Shown here: positions 9,187 to 17,917 of the stretch, piece after piece
How the letters are laid out: each line of letters starts with the position of its first letter
Position numbering within the stretch: position 1 is the first letter of the stretch
Assembly: GCF_004766125.1 (NCBI RefSeq)
Contig: NZ_SJSA01000002.1
Coordinates: 372,001-436,000 of the forward strand
DNA length: 64,000 nucleotides
DNA from: Duncaniella freteri
GTDB taxonomy: Bacteria; Bacteroidota; Bacteroidia; Bacteroidales; Muribaculaceae
Direction of reading: 5' to 3'
The notes under the pieces: generated by a model
Told to the model about the DNA's origin: nothing
What the model saw: the letters and a program-made list of their open reading frames with translations, nothing else
Databases searched by the model: none
Made by a program: the position numbers and the translations under genes

Positions 9187-10085
9187 ATAATGCTAACGAT
9201 GGCTTCACGAGCCTGGTGTAATAGTGGCTGTAATGGATCGAGAAGCACTACTGACGGATCTTTTGACAGCCAGAGCAACTGTTTTTTTGCGTATACACGA
9301 GTGTTTTTTGCTATGCGAGGTATTGCTGTCTCGCGAGGCATTGTGCCATCAAACATGGCAAACAGCTCTTTGTAGCCAACAGTGTTAAGCGAATTAAGGT
9401 GTCGTAGCGGATATACTCTTCTTGCTTCCTCCTCTAATCCAGCGTCAATCATGGCGTCAACTCTTCGGTTTATACGATCAAAAAGAGCCTCGCGAGGATG
9501 GTTTATGGCAATTTTTATTATCTGGAATGGTCTCTCTTTGGGTTTTCCGTTGCGCAGTGATGAATAAGGCACTCCGGACTGAAGGCATATCTCTATGGCA
9601 TGGACGAGGCGTCTGTGGTTATATCGGTCGCATTGTTCCAGATATTCGGGGTCGAGAGAGTGAAGAGTGTCGTGTAATGCATCCAGACCTCCGTCGGAAT
9701 ATATTTTAAGAGCTTTTTTTCTGATTTCAGGAGATATGGTTGGTAACTGGTCTATTCCGTTGGTGACAGCATCGATATACATCATGGACCCTCCGCACAT
9801 CACGGCAAAGTCACGTGTAGACCATATCTCGTCAAGCGTTCTTAATGCATCCTCTTCATAGCATGCCGCACTGTAGTATTGTTCAAGATTGAGGCATCCT
9901 ATGAAGTGGTGTTTTACACGTGCCATCTGATCGGCAGTCGGGGCAGCAGTACCTATCGGTATGTCACGAAAAATTTGCCGAGAGTCGGCCGACACGATTT
10001 CTGTGTCGAGGCTCTCGGCAAGTTCTATAGCTAAGTCGGTCTTTCCGCTTCCGGTAGGACCAGTGACTATTACAAGGGTTTTCAC
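9183..10085 (-). CDS. miaA: tRNA dimethylallyltransferase MiaA
   Basis: A 300-residue P-loop enzyme. The N-terminus has the Walker A motif VTGPTGSGKTDLAIELAE, followed by the substrate-binding SADSRQIFRDIPIGTA. Further family segments are MCGGSMMYIDAVTNGID and NTVGYKELF. It attaches a dimethylallyl group to N6 of A37 in tRNAs that read codons starting with U. It begins 9 bp after pepT ends, so the two are probably one transcript from the pepT promoter. Its last codon and stop overlap the convergent ClC gene by 4 bp. Confidence 0.96.
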   Translation of the reverse strand: MKTLVIVTGPTGSGKTDLAIELAESLDTEIVSADSRQIFRDIPIGTAAPTADQMARVKHHFIGCLNLEQYYSAACYEEDALRTLDEIWSTRDFAVMCGGSMMYIDAVTNGIDQLPTISPEIRKKALKIYSDGGLDALHDTLHSLDPEYLEQCDRYNHRRLVHAIEICLQSGVPYSSLRNGKPKERPFQIIKIAINHPREALFDRINRRVDAMIDAGLEEEARRVYPLRHLNSLNTVGYKELFAMFDGTMPRETAIPRIAKNTRVYAKKQLLWLSKDPSVVLLDPLQPLLHQAREAIVSII

Positions 10086-10094
10086 TTATAGTAT

Positions 10095-11318
10095 TCAGGA
10101 TTTTTCAGCGACCAGACGAGCTATCTCCACAATAACCTTTGTGGCTTTCTCCATGGAAGGTATGGGGATGAACTCATATCGTCCGTGGAAGTTCAATCCG
10201 CCTGCAAATATATTGGGGCAGGGTAGTCCTTTAAAAGAGAGTTGAGCTCCGTCAGTGCCACCTCTGATTGGCTGCACCTTAGGAGTGACATCTGCCTCCT
10301 TCATGGCTTCCGTAGCGATATCGATGATGTGCATTACAGGTTCGATCTTCTCACGCATATTGAAATACTGGTCTTTTATTTCAATGGATGCACATCCTGG
10401 GAATTCATTATTGATCTTACGGGTAAGATGCTCCAACTCTTTTTTGCGGCGTTCAAAGCGGTCACGGTCGTGGTCGCGGATTATATAGGTGAGGACTGTC
10501 TGTTCCACAGAGCCATCGAATGACACAAGATGATAGAATCCTTCATATCCTTCAGTGTGCTCGGGGGTCTCCCAGCGTGGCAGCATTATTACGAACTGGT
10601 TGGCTACACGTATCGAGTTGAGCATCTTGTGTTTTGCATATCCTGGATGTACATTGCATCCTTTGAATGTCACTTTGGCTACTGCGGCGTTGAAGTTCTC
10701 ATATTCGAGCTCGCCGATAGCTCCGCCATCCATAGTGTATGCCCAGTCGGCACCAAAGAGCTGAACATCAAATTTATGTGCTCCAAGTCCGATTTCTTCG
10801 TCAGGATTGAACGCTATACGGATGTCTCCGTGCTTGATTTCCGGATGGGATTTCAGGTAGTCTACAGCAGTAATGATCTCTGCGATGCCTGCCTTGTCGT
10901 CAGCACCGAGAAGGGTGTTTCCATCGGTTACGATCAGATCTTCACCTTTGTAGTCGAGCAATTCAGGGAATTGTCTGGGCGAGAGGACAATATTTTCGGT
11001 CGGATTAAGTGTTATGTCACCACCGTCGTAGCTCTGGACTATTCTTGGAGTGACGTGGCGACCGCTCATGTCAGGAGAGGTATCCAGATGTGCGATAAAG
11101 CCTACTGTCGGTACTTCTTTGTCAATATTTCCGGGTAGGGTTGCCATAAGGTAACCGTTTTCGTCAAGCGATATGTCCTTGAGCCCCATTGTGCGGAGTT
11201 CGTTCTCAAGATGCTGTGCGAAAATCATCTGCCCTGGTGTTGACGGGGTCATGTTGGTTTCCTCATCGCTCTGAGTGTCAAACTTGACATATTGCAGAAA
11301 TCTATCTACGACTGTCAT
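10095..11318 (-). CDS. pepT: Peptidase T (tripeptide aminopeptidase)
   Basis: A 407-residue M20B metallopeptidase. Metal ligands and catalytic residues are visible as [54 protein letters not shown] and [12 protein letters not shown], in the expected order. The central lid (dimerisation) domain lies near residues 205-310. It removes the N-terminal residue from tripeptides in the cytosol, using two zinc ions. It heads a pepT-miaA operon with a good promoter (see 11356-11386). Length matches E. coli PepT. Confidence 0.97.
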   Translation of the reverse strand: MTVVDRFLQYVKFDTQSDEETNMTPSTPGQMIFAQHLENELRTMGLKDISLDENGYLMATLPGNIDKEVPTVGFIAHLDTSPDMSGRHVTPRIVQSYDGGDITLNPTENIVLSPRQFPELLDYKGEDLIVTDGNTLLGADDKAGIAEIITAVDYLKSHPEIKHGDIRIAFNPDEEIGLGAHKFDVQLFGADWAYTMDGGAIGELEYENFNAAVAKVTFKGCNVHPGYAKHKMLNSIRVANQFVIMLPRWETPEHTEGYEGFYHLVSFDGSVEQTVLTYIIRDHDRDRFERRKKELEHLTRKINNEFPGCASIEIKDQYFNMREKIEPVMHIIDIATEAMKEADVTPKVQPIRGGTDGAQLSFKGLPCPNIFAGGLNFHGRYEFIPIPSMEKATKVIVEIARLVAEKS

Positions 11319-11355
11319 GATAAGAGATTTGTTGTTTTATGTGTGATATTTTTTG

Positions 11356-11386
11356 CAAAAATAAGCAATTCTCAGCAAATAGCAAA
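11356..11386 (-). promoter_or_regulatory. Promoter of pepT-miaA
   Basis: On the minus strand this reads TTTG, exactly 19 nt, then TATTTTTG, a near-ideal Bacteroidota promoter, ending about 38 bp before the pepT ATG. Confidence 0.75.
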
Positions 11387-11417
11387 CTGCTTTTAAGTTG
11401 ATTTTTTAATTGTGATT

Positions 11418-13118
11418 CTATTTCTGTTCAGGGAGTATGCCTGTGAAATACCCCTTAAGGACATCTGCCGATAATTTGGGTGGTGTGTGAATGGCAAGAA
11501 GAGCCGGACGCTCTGATTCGGATACGAACTGACTGAATGAATGTGATAGCGATTCGCATGAGTCAGCCTCGAAATAAGATATCCCATAGCCTTTGCATAG
11601 GTCCGAGAGTGGCAGATTGGTCCCCACTGCAAGGTATTTTTCTGTTTCCGGGAACTCGGATGTGGCTTTTATGAAACGGAATATGCCTCCGCCTCCATTG
11701 CATATCACTATCATCTTGAATCGCGGCGATAATATTTCGGATGAAAGCGCAGATATGTCATATTGAAAACTCATATCTCCGGATATGAGAAGAGTGACAC
11801 CTTTGAATACTGCTGATGATCCAAGAGCAGTAGATGTGCAGCCGTCTATTCCGCTTACTCCACGGTTGCATTCCGAACGATGGATGTTCATGTTATCCAT
11901 TAACTGGGCATAACGCACAGGGGTTCCGTTGGATAGATGTACATTCCATGAGCGAGGGATGTTTGAGAATATGTGAGCCATTGCCTTTATATCACTCCAT
12001 GGGGCTTTTTCTATATAACTGTCATGAAACTCTGAAGCGCGCATTGAGGCATCATGCCATAGCTGTGAGTAGGCGGATACTCCTTTTTGTCGGGACATTG
12101 CTGATGCGAGTTGCGACAGGAATGGGGCGGCATCCATATTGATACGCATTGTAAGATGCTTGAAACAATCTATGGTGGTATGGCTTATCCCGATATGCCA
12201 ATGGCTTAGTTTTGGTATGTTTCTAAGCCAGTCCTTTATGTGCCGCGACACTATGGCTCCTCCCAGAGTTATTACCGTGTCAGGTCGAAGGGAATCTTTC
12301 TCTGTTTCCGAAAGGCGGCATAGGGTGGAGTCGATGCGGTTCATGAAAAGAGGTGAGTGAAGATTGGATATGCTCTCTGTCATAACCACTACGTTAGGTA
12401 GCGATGCAAGGCGCATCATAGAGCGGTTAAGCTTATAGTCGGGTTCATGAAATCCGGCCACGATCATTACTCTGTGAGGAGCAGCGATGGTGTTGGCAAG
12501 ATTCCTGACATCAGCTACAGGTAAAAGTTGAGGAGGGGTCACCATAGATATCACTCTGGCTGACCTCGTTTCGTAATCGGTCTGTGTATTCAATGGTGCG
12601 TCAAGGCGCACATTGATATGCACCGGACCTGGACGGCTGTTGACAGCTTCGAGCAGCACATCATTGATCATGCGTTCGGTCCACCATTTGCCGTTGGGGA
12701 AATCTATGCGGGCACATATGTCGCAGCTGCGTTTTACATATGGCGCGAGTGCATCCTGCTGCCATAATGTCTGTGAATCGTCTTGGTCAATCCACTCTTC
12801 AGGTCGGTCAGCCGAAATGACTACAAGTGGAATGTGGCGGTAATATGCTTCGGCTACAGCCGGAGCATAATTCAAGAGTGCTGTGCCGCTTGTGCAGACT
12901 ATCGCCACAGGGGAGCCTGACTGAATGCTCATTCCGAGAGCGATGAATGCGGCTGAACGCTCATCGATCACCACATGGCATTTCAGGTCTTCTCTGCGTG
13001 AAATCGCTATGATGAGAGGTGTGTTCCTGCTTCCGGGCGAGAGCACAACATGCTTTACCCCATGAGCTATCAGAAGGTCGGCAAGAATATTACAGGACAG
13101 ATGGGACGTGGATAACAT
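11418..13118 (-). CDS. menD: SEPHCHC synthase MenD (menaquinone synthesis)
   Basis: A 566-residue thiamine-diphosphate enzyme. Its N-terminal domain has VVLSPGSRNTPLIIA and the TPP-activating glutamate in HVVIDERSAAFIALG. The C-terminal PP domain carries LLISGDMSFQYDISAL and the following CNGGGGIFRF segment typical of MenD. It joins 2-oxoglutarate, as a succinic semialdehyde unit, to isochorismate, the first committed step to menaquinone. Other men genes are not in this window. It is monocistronic and divergent from the DUF4924 gene. Confidence 0.95.
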   Translation of the reverse strand: MLSTSHLSCNILADLLIAHGVKHVVLSPGSRNTPLIIAISRREDLKCHVVIDERSAAFIALGMSIQSGSPVAIVCTSGTALLNYAPAVAEAYYRHIPLVVISADRPEEWIDQDDSQTLWQQDALAPYVKRSCDICARIDFPNGKWWTERMINDVLLEAVNSRPGPVHINVRLDAPLNTQTDYETRSARVISMVTPPQLLPVADVRNLANTIAAPHRVMIVAGFHEPDYKLNRSMMRLASLPNVVVMTESISNLHSPLFMNRIDSTLCRLSETEKDSLRPDTVITLGGAIVSRHIKDWLRNIPKLSHWHIGISHTTIDCFKHLTMRINMDAAPFLSQLASAMSRQKGVSAYSQLWHDASMRASEFHDSYIEKAPWSDIKAMAHIFSNIPRSWNVHLSNGTPVRYAQLMDNMNIHRSECNRGVSGIDGCTSTALGSSAVFKGVTLLISGDMSFQYDISALSSEILSPRFKMIVICNGGGGIFRFIKATSEFPETEKYLAVGTNLPLSDLCKGYGISYFEADSCESLSHSFSQFVSESERPALLAIHTPPKLSADVLKGYFTGILPEQK

Positions 13119-13142
13119 TTCGGCATAATATATTTAGTAATA

Positions 13143-13180
13143 CAAAATTAACCAAATCCGTCAGATTTTTGTTAATTTTG
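13143..13180. promoter_or_regulatory. Divergent promoters between menD and the DUF4924 gene
   Basis: Two mirror-image -7 boxes, TAATTTTG, occur here: one on the minus strand at 13143-13150 serving menD and one on the plus strand at 13173-13180 serving the DUF4924 gene, 22 bp apart. Clear TTG -33 elements are not visible. Confidence 0.6.
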
Positions 13181-13202
13181 TGATACTAATTGAGATTAAA
13201 TA

Positions 13203-13763
13203 ATGATTATAGCATCTCGGAAACATAAGGAAAATATAGCGGAATATCTGTTGTACATGTGGCAGATAGAGGATATCATACGTGCCAACGGACTTGATAT
13301 AGACCGTATTAAGAGCAGTGTAATAGACAAGTTTGAGCTTACTGATGTGCAGCGAAAGGAGATGGAGGAATGGTACGAGTCTCTGATTGATATGATGCGT
13401 CGTGAGGGTGTGGAGAAATCGGGTCATCTCCAGCTCAACAAGAATGTGATAATTCAGCTCACGGATCTTCATCTGGCATTGCTTAAGGACCCGCGTTTCC
13501 CGGAATATACTGCTGAATTCTATAAGACACTTCCATATATCGTTGAGCTCAGAGCAAAGGCGGGTGAGAATCCTGCTGGAGAGATTGAGACATGTTTCAT
13601 CGCATTGTATGGAATGCTCATGCTCCGGCTGCAAGGTAAAGAGATCTCTGTGCAGACCATGGAGGCTGTTGCTCAGATATCAAAGTTGCTTGCGATTCTT
13701 GCAAATGATTTCAATCTTGACCGGGAAGAAAAGCTTTTTCCTCCGGAAGAAGACTTGAATTAG
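13203..13763 (+). CDS. DUF4924 family protein
   Basis: A 186-residue, largely helical, acidic cytosolic protein without signal peptide or membrane segment. The opening IIASRKHKENIAEYLLYMWQ and the closing helix before LFPPEEDLN match the DUF4924 family of Bacteroidota. Function is unknown. It is a single gene with its own TAnnTTTG promoter, divergent from menD and upstream of the structured RNA candidate. Family assignment is from memory of the motif pattern. Confidence 0.75.
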   Translation: MIIASRKHKENIAEYLLYMWQIEDIIRANGLDIDRIKSSVIDKFELTDVQRKEMEEWYESLIDMMRREGVEKSGHLQLNKNVIIQLTDLHLALLKDPRFPEYTAEFYKTLPYIVELRAKAGENPAGEIETCFIALYGMLMLRLQGKEISVQTMEAVAQISKLLAILANDFNLDREEKLFPPEEDLN

Positions 13764-13783
13764 TGTAAAGCTGCATAGTAGAG

Positions 13784-13815
13784 TTTGCAGAGGAAATAAA
13801 TTATTTATAAATTTG
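13784..13815 (+). promoter_or_regulatory. Promoter of the structured RNA candidate
   Basis: TTTG at 13784, 20 nt, then TAAATTTG at 13808-13815 matches the Bacteroidota consensus. No convincing coding start follows; the highly structured stretch begins about 6-10 nt later. Confidence 0.75.
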
Positions 13816-13819
13816 CAGG

Positions 13820-14131
13820 TGCAGACCGCCCTGAAGCCCGGTCGTGGGATAGAGGGTTGGGATGCATGACATTATAGACAGCGTTTATCAGACGCTTGAT
13901 TCTTGACCCATCGAAATTCTCGCAAAGTTTCAGCCATCGTCAGGAATGAAGCAACGATAGATGCCCGTAGGTATGTAATCTTATGAGTGTTCGGCTTGTA
14001 ATCAAGCCGGATACACGTGGTTCATATACTGGCGTGGGCTTCTGCGTTGCTCGTTCTACGATGGTGGGCAATGCGAGAAGCCTCGATGAGTGGGACGAGC
14101 AACAGATACAGACTCTCCACGCTTTTTTTAT
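13820..14131 (+). ncRNA. Structured noncoding RNA candidate, family not recognised
   Basis: About 310 nt with a promoter at one end and a terminator at the other. Stems visible by eye include 13824-13828/13839-13843, 13880-13884/13892-13896, and a 7-bp GC-rich stem with a 4-nt loop at 13992-14009 enclosed by GTGT/ACAC. A long stem at 14038-14050/14068-14081 has a nested 4-bp hairpin, and another stem pairs 14082-14085 with 14096-14099. The last three are closed by GCGTGG/CCACGC (14032-14037/14117-14122), followed at once by TTTTTTT, an intrinsic terminator. A 61-codon frame (13983-14168) crosses the terminator and looks spurious. I see no tmRNA, RNase P or SRP core motif. A 6S-like RNA is possible but not shown. 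Confidence 0.75.
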
Positions 14132-14183
14132 TTTGACCCCTGTCCTTGAGAGTCAGATGGGGTGCTAAATAAGGATCACAGGC

Positions 14184-14384
14184 ATGAGTTGGCTGTGGAA
14201 AGCGCTCCTGATACTCGCTTTGGCCGCCGTGTTCGGATACCTCTATACAAGGGGCGTATCACCTGTATGGGCGGCGTTGGCAATAGTGTTTTTCAGAGGA
14301 TTCCTCCGATTCCTCTATAAGATTGCCTGCATCATAGTGGCGGCGGCTCTGCTGTTCGCCATAATCAGCGGTCTGATTTTCTGA
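14184..14384 (+). CDS. Small two-helix membrane protein
   Basis: A 66-residue hydrophobic protein with two predicted membrane segments (about 5-30 and 40-65) separated by a short basic stretch (FRGFLRFLYK). I do not recognise a family. It starts about 55 bp beyond the terminator of the RNA candidate, with an AAGGATCA stretch before the ATG. An inverted repeat follows downstream. The composition is strongly that of a membrane protein, so it is probably real, but its function is unknown. Confidence 0.5.
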   Translation: MSWLWKALLILALAAVFGYLYTRGVSPVWAALAIVFFRGFLRFLYKIACIIVAAALLFAIISGLIF

Positions 14385-14429
14385 AATGTCACAATGCCAT
14401 ATGTCCTATAAATATTAATCACAATATTT

Positions 14430-14464
14430 TATCGGATATGATAATGCTGTCTCTCTATCCGATA
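14430..14464. repeat. 9-bp inverted repeat upstream of the Nim-like gene
   Basis: TATCGGATA and its exact complement TATCCGATA are separated by 17 nt, 40-75 bp upstream of the promoter of the Nim-like gene. It could be a regulator site or part of a terminator for the small membrane gene; no T-tract follows. Confidence 0.45.
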
Positions 14465-14501
14465 TGACTGGATGCTTCTTGATGCTTCAGGAACAATCAG
14501 A

Positions 14502-14531
14502 TTGTTATTCCTTTATTTTTTCTTAAATTTG
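14502..14531 (+). promoter_or_regulatory. Promoter of the Nim-like / YgbA-like pair
   Basis: TTG, exactly 19 nt, then TAAATTTG ends 4 nt before the ATG at 14536. Transcription would start at or next to the start codon, predicting a leaderless mRNA. Confidence 0.7.
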
Positions 14532-14535
14532 CGAT

Positions 14536-15018
14536 ATGAAGCAGATGAGAAAAGCAGCAAGGCAGAAAGATGAGGACTGGGCGCTTAATGTGTTTGACCG
14601 TGCTCCCTTTGTAACGATGTCGATGATACGACCGGACGGAACGCCATACGGACTCCCGCTGTCGTTGATACGGGGGGAGGGGCACACGTTTTATTTCCAT
14701 TGCGCCGACGAGGGGGAGAAGATGGATTGCATAAGGGCCAATCCCATTGTCAGCCTGAGTGCCGTCAGCCGATGCTCCCCGAAATTTGAGACCGGGAAAA
14801 AGAATTTTACTATGTATTATGACTCTGCCATCGCTTTAGGGGAGGCGGAGATTGTGACTGATAACGCGGAAAAGATTATGGCTTTGCGTCTGCTCTGCCA
14901 ACGCTTTTTACCTAATTACATGGGGAATTTTGATGAAGCGATCAAGCGTAGCCTCGACCGCACAACCGTTGTCAAAATAACACTCACAGAACCGCCGGTC
15001 GGCAAATCCAAACCATAA
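14536..15018 (+). CDS. Nim-like flavin-binding protein (pyridoxamine phosphate oxidase superfamily)
   Basis: A 160-residue split-barrel protein. The segment PFVTMSMIRPDGTPYGLPLS and the following YFHCADEGEKMDCIRANP match the NimA/PF12900 group of FMN-binding proteins. Members of this family include 5-nitroimidazole reductases, but most chromosomal homologues have no tested activity, so resistance must not be assumed. The gene is immediately followed, with no gap, by a YgbA-like gene tied to nitric oxide stress in other bacteria. It lies opposite an hcp operon, which suggests a role in nitrosative or redox defence (inference). Confidence 0.8.
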   Translation: MKQMRKAARQKDEDWALNVFDRAPFVTMSMIRPDGTPYGLPLSLIRGEGHTFYFHCADEGEKMDCIRANPIVSLSAVSRCSPKFETGKKNFTMYYDSAIALGEAEIVTDNAEKIMALRLLCQRFLPNYMGNFDEAIKRSLDRTTVVKITLTEPPVGKSKP

Positions 15019-15309
15019 ATGAAGATAGAATACGAAATCAGGATCGTAAGAGAGATGATCCGTCTATATTGCCGCCTGAAAGAGGGAAATAGAGATACTT
15101 GTCCCGGGTGTGAGAATTTGGCGAGGTATGCCGAAAGCCGTCTGCGCCATTGTCCTTTCAGCGATTCGAAAGGAAGTTGCCGCAAATGCAGGATACATTG
15201 TTACTGTCCGGATATGAAAGAAAAAATAAAGACGGTCATGCGCTTTTCCGGCCCGAGGATGCTCTTTTATCACCCGATAATGGCTATCCGACATCTAATC
15301 GGGAAATAA
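15019..15309 (+). CDS. YgbA-like nitrous-oxide-stimulated promoter family protein
   Basis: A 96-residue cysteine-rich protein. Cysteines in DTCPGCENLARYAESRL, RHCPFSD and KCRIHCYCPDMKEKI match the PF11756 (YgbA) pattern and probably bind an iron-sulfur cluster or zinc. In enterobacteria ygbA is induced by nitric oxide through NsrR. The ATG follows the stop of the Nim-like gene directly, so translation is probably coupled. It ends at a hairpin shared with the convergent cupin gene. Confidence 0.8.
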   Translation: MKIEYEIRIVREMIRLYCRLKEGNRDTCPGCENLARYAESRLRHCPFSDSKGSCRKCRIHCYCPDMKEKIKTVMRFSGPRMLFYHPIMAIRHLIGK

Positions 15310-15312
15310 TAA

Positions 15313-15346
15313 AGGCATCCGGGGAGTCCATACCCTCAGGATGCCT
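15313..15346. terminator. Hairpin between convergent operons
   Basis: AGGCATCC and its complement GGATGCCT (15313-15320/15339-15346) enclose a further GGGG/CCC pairing. It lies between the YgbA-like gene and the oppositely oriented cupin gene and probably ends both transcripts. Confidence 0.6.
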
Positions 15347-15367
15347 GAAGACCGAACGATGCCGTGC

Positions 15368-15667
15368 TCATGCGTTGAGCTTTGTGACAAGAACCTTGAA
15401 CCGTTCCGTAGCCTTTAAGGAATGTTTCACACCCGGTGTCATAGTGAGCGCATCACCCTCTTTCAACTCAAGTACTTTATCCTCAATGTTGAACTCCATG
15501 CTTCCATCTATTACCTGGACGAGCACGTCGGCATTAGCCGTATGTGTGGGAATCTCAAGTCCCTTGTCAACTGCCATAAGGAGCGAAAGCCCGCTATGGT
15601 TCTGCATGACAATCTCCTTCGCTATGGAGCCGTCAGCGTATGGAATTCTGTCTTTTAATCTGAACAT
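15368..15667 (-). CDS. Small cupin-domain protein
   Basis: A 99-residue single-domain cupin. The second half (DGSMEFNIEDKVLELKEGD, then PGVKHSLKA) shows the glycine-turn and histidine pattern of cupin_2. The first motif is present as PTHTANADVLVQVIDG. Such proteins bind a metal and small ligands, and similar cupins often accompany hcp in anaerobes. It is the last gene of the DUF488-hcp-membrane operon, 13 bp after the 39-residue membrane protein. Exact role unknown. Confidence 0.8.
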   Translation of the reverse strand: MFRLKDRIPYADGSIAKEIVMQNHSGLSLLMAVDKGLEIPTHTANADVLVQVIDGSMEFNIEDKVLELKEGDALTMTPGVKHSLKATERFKVLVTKLNA

Positions 15668-15680
15668 GTCGTAAATTTAT

Positions 15681-15800
15681 TTAGAGGTTTCTTTTTTTGC
15701 GAATCTTCATAGTGATGACAAAGCCGATGCCGAATATCAGAAAATATAAAGCGGCAAAGACAAGCCCGAGGCAGAGGAACAGTTCGGATGATATTTTCAT
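15681..15800 (-). CDS. 39-residue single-pass membrane protein
   Basis: Its ATG overlaps the stop of the upstream membrane gene as ATGA, so it is probably made by translational coupling. The product begins KISSELF, has one long hydrophobic helix (residues about 8-30) and ends in a basic tail (MKIRKKRN). The form resembles the short subunits that stabilise membrane complexes, but I recognise no family. A longer frame from 15866 would overlap the upstream gene deeply and is rejected. Confidence 0.5.
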   Translation of the reverse strand: MKISSELFLCLGLVFAALYFLIFGIGFVITMKIRKKRNL

Positions 15801-16219
15801 AGCTTTACAGACTGGAAGGTTTCCTGCAAACGGGGGGGTATTCGCCCGTTCATATATTTCTGCCATCCGGCGTTAAGTATGATGAGGAGCAATATCCACC
15901 ATTCGTGGTATTTCAGAAAAAGCAACGACAGGGTTATTGCTACCGCTATGTTCACGACAATCCATCCCCACAATCCGGCCTTCCTGAAATCAATCCTAAA
16001 ATCACCGGCAGCGGCCGCCACGCGCCATGTGCCCAGTCCGGACTCACAGACATATGCACAATATGCCATGAGCGTGGAGCCGAGAAGCGCCTCGGCAGCC
16101 GAATATCCGTGGTCAAGATGGAAATATGCGGCAAGAGACAGCGCCGCCAGCCAAAGGATGGCGTGCGCCGCCGCTATCACATATTTATGGATAAACCGAT
16201 TCACATTCCGACCGTCCAT
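15797..16219 (-). CDS. Four-helix membrane protein downstream of hcp
   Basis: About 140 residues with four predicted membrane segments (near residues 12-35, 42-60, 80-100 and 105-125). I recognise no family. The ATG at 16219 gives a start 6 bp after the hcp stop (16225); a TTG at 16228 would overlap the hcp stop and is an alternative. Position between hcp and a tiny membrane protein, with tight spacing, suggests a membrane partner in hydroxylamine or NO handling (inference). Confidence 0.6.
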   Translation of the reverse strand: MDGRNVNRFIHKYVIAAAHAILWLAALSLAAYFHLDHGYSAAEALLGSTLMAYCAYVCESGLGTWRVAAAAGDFRIDFRKAGLWGWIVVNIAVAITLSLLFLKYHEWWILLLIILNAGWQKYMNGRIPPRLQETFQSVKL

Positions 16220-16224
16220 TTCTT

Positions 16225-17895
16225 TCAACCGATAAGGGTAGCCAAATCTTCGTCAACGGTGGCGATGGTACCTATATTGAACTTCTCCTGAAGCACTTTC
16301 AGAATTTGGGGGGTGAAAAATGCCGGCAGCGTCGGGCCGGTGTGGATATTCTTCACTCCGAGGCTCAACAGGGCCAGAAGCACTATCACCGCCTTCTGCT
16401 CATACCATGCGATGTTGTAGACAATCGGCAGATCGTTGACACTCTCCAGGCCGAAAGCGTCCTTGAGGGCATTGGCAATCACGACGAGCGAATAGGAGTC
16501 GTTACACTGTCCGGCATCGAGCACGCGCGGAACACCCTCGATATCACCGAGCGGAAGCTTGTTGTAGCGGTATTTGGCACAGCCTGCGGTGAGAATCACG
16601 CAGTCATTAGGAAGCCTTTCCGCAAATTCCGTATAGTATTTGTGCGAGGGCATTCTGCCGTCACAGCCTGCCATGACCACAAACTTGCGGATTTTACCGC
16701 TTTTGATGAGGTCGATAATCTTAGGCGCCAAAGCAAGCACCTGGTTATGGGCGAATCCGGCGACAATCTCACCGTGCTCTATCTCTGTCGGCGGCTGGCA
16801 TGTCTGCGCCCGCTCTATGATTTCGGAAAAATCCTTTTTGCCGTCCTTCCCCTCGGGGATAAAATGTGTGCCGGGCATTCCGACGACACCGGTCGTGTAG
16901 ACGCGGTCCATGTAGGTGGTTTTCGGACGCGGGGGCACGATGCAGTTGGAGGTGAAGAGGAACATGCCGTTGAATGTCTCGAACTCGTCAATCTGCCGCC
17001 ACCATGCGTTGCCGTAGTTACCTGCAAAGTGGGGGAATTTCTTGAAGAAAGGATAGCTCTGGGCAGGGAGCATCTCCGAGTGGGTGTAGATGTCAACCCC
17101 TTTGCCTGCTGACTGTTCGAGCAGTTCCTCAAGATCCTTGAGGTCGTGACCGCTCACGAGTATGCCCGGACGGTTCCTTACTCCGATGTTTACCTTTGTG
17201 ATTTCGGGATTGCCGTAGGTCGATGTGTTTGCCTTGTCAAGCAGAGCCATAGCCTTGACACCCCCGTCACCCACATTGAGCACGAGCGAAAACAGCTCAT
17301 CCACGCTTATGTCAGGACGGCTTATCTCGGCAAGGGCGTTCTCTATCACGACATATATGTCTTCGTCCTCATAACCGAGGTTACAGGCGTGGCGGGCATA
17401 GGCCGCCATACCCTTGCAGCCGTACATGGCAAGCTGCTTGAGACCTCTTATATTCGGGTTCTTTTCATGGAGCACACTTGTGATTTCTTCTTCAAGAGTG
17501 CCGCTGTGTTCGATTACCTCATGTACGCCATATTCCTCCTTTGGGATATGATACGACACCTCAGGCATGAAAGGAGGCTCCATGCCGCGCTTTTTCGACT
17601 CTCCTTCGAGTTCGTTTTTCAGGTCGAGGGCTTTTGTGATATAGCCGTCGAGCATATCATTGTCGAAGTTCGCGTTGGTAATGGTGGTGAACAGTGCGTC
17701 GACGATGAACCGGGATGCATCCTTGCTTGATGCGCCTTTCTCTCGCAACTGTCGGTTTACGATGGCCATGCCACGGGCGATGTAAAGCAGCTGATCCATT
17801 CTTGCAGACGTTTCGGGTTTCTTTCCGCATACACCTTGTATCTCGCAGCCTTTGCCGCGTGCGGTCTCCTGGCACTGGTAACAGAACATTTTCAT
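16225..17895 (-). CDS. hcp: Hybrid-cluster protein (hydroxylamine/NO reductase)
   Basis: A 556-residue Hcp. The N-terminal cluster ligands are in [20 protein letters not shown], a CX2CX8CX5C spacing. The hybrid-cluster ligands lie in the central and C-terminal region, including [29 protein letters not shown] and AGQCNDSYS. Hcp proteins reduce nitric oxide to nitrous oxide, and hydroxylamine to ammonia in vitro, protecting anaerobes from nitrosative stress. No hcr reductase gene is adjacent, so the electron donor is elsewhere or is another protein. It starts 22 bp after the DUF488 gene and is followed by two coupled membrane genes and a cupin. Confidence 0.96.
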   Translation of the reverse strand: MKMFCYQCQETARGKGCEIQGVCGKKPETSARMDQLLYIARGMAIVNRQLREKGASSKDASRFIVDALFTTITNANFDNDMLDGYITKALDLKNELEGESKKRGMEPPFMPEVSYHIPKEEYGVHEVIEHSGTLEEEITSVLHEKNPNIRGLKQLAMYGCKGMAAYARHACNLGYEDEDIYVVIENALAEISRPDISVDELFSLVLNVGDGGVKAMALLDKANTSTYGNPEITKVNIGVRNRPGILVSGHDLKDLEELLEQSAGKGVDIYTHSEMLPAQSYPFFKKFPHFAGNYGNAWWRQIDEFETFNGMFLFTSNCIVPPRPKTTYMDRVYTTGVVGMPGTHFIPEGKDGKKDFSEIIERAQTCQPPTEIEHGEIVAGFAHNQVLALAPKIIDLIKSGKIRKFVVMAGCDGRMPSHKYYTEFAERLPNDCVILTAGCAKYRYNKLPLGDIEGVPRVLDAGQCNDSYSLVVIANALKDAFGLESVNDLPIVYNIAWYEQKAVIVLLALLSLGVKNIHTGPTLPAFFTPQILKVLQEKFNIGTIATVDEDLATLIG

Positions 17896-17917
17896 AAGTG
17901 GAGGATATGTTAAGAGA

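Noticed and set aside
13983..14168. A 61-codon frame inside the structured RNA candidate
   Set aside because: It crosses the stems and the terminator, starts within a hairpin region, and has no promoter of its own that fits; it looks like a by-product of the RNA sequence.
14536..15018. Calling the Nim-like gene a nitroimidazole resistance gene
   Set aside because: The family is broad and most members have no proven resistance activity; motifs alone do not decide it.
15681..15866. A longer 61-residue start for the small membrane protein
   Set aside because: It would overlap the upstream membrane gene by 70 bp; the ATGA-coupled start at 15800 is better.
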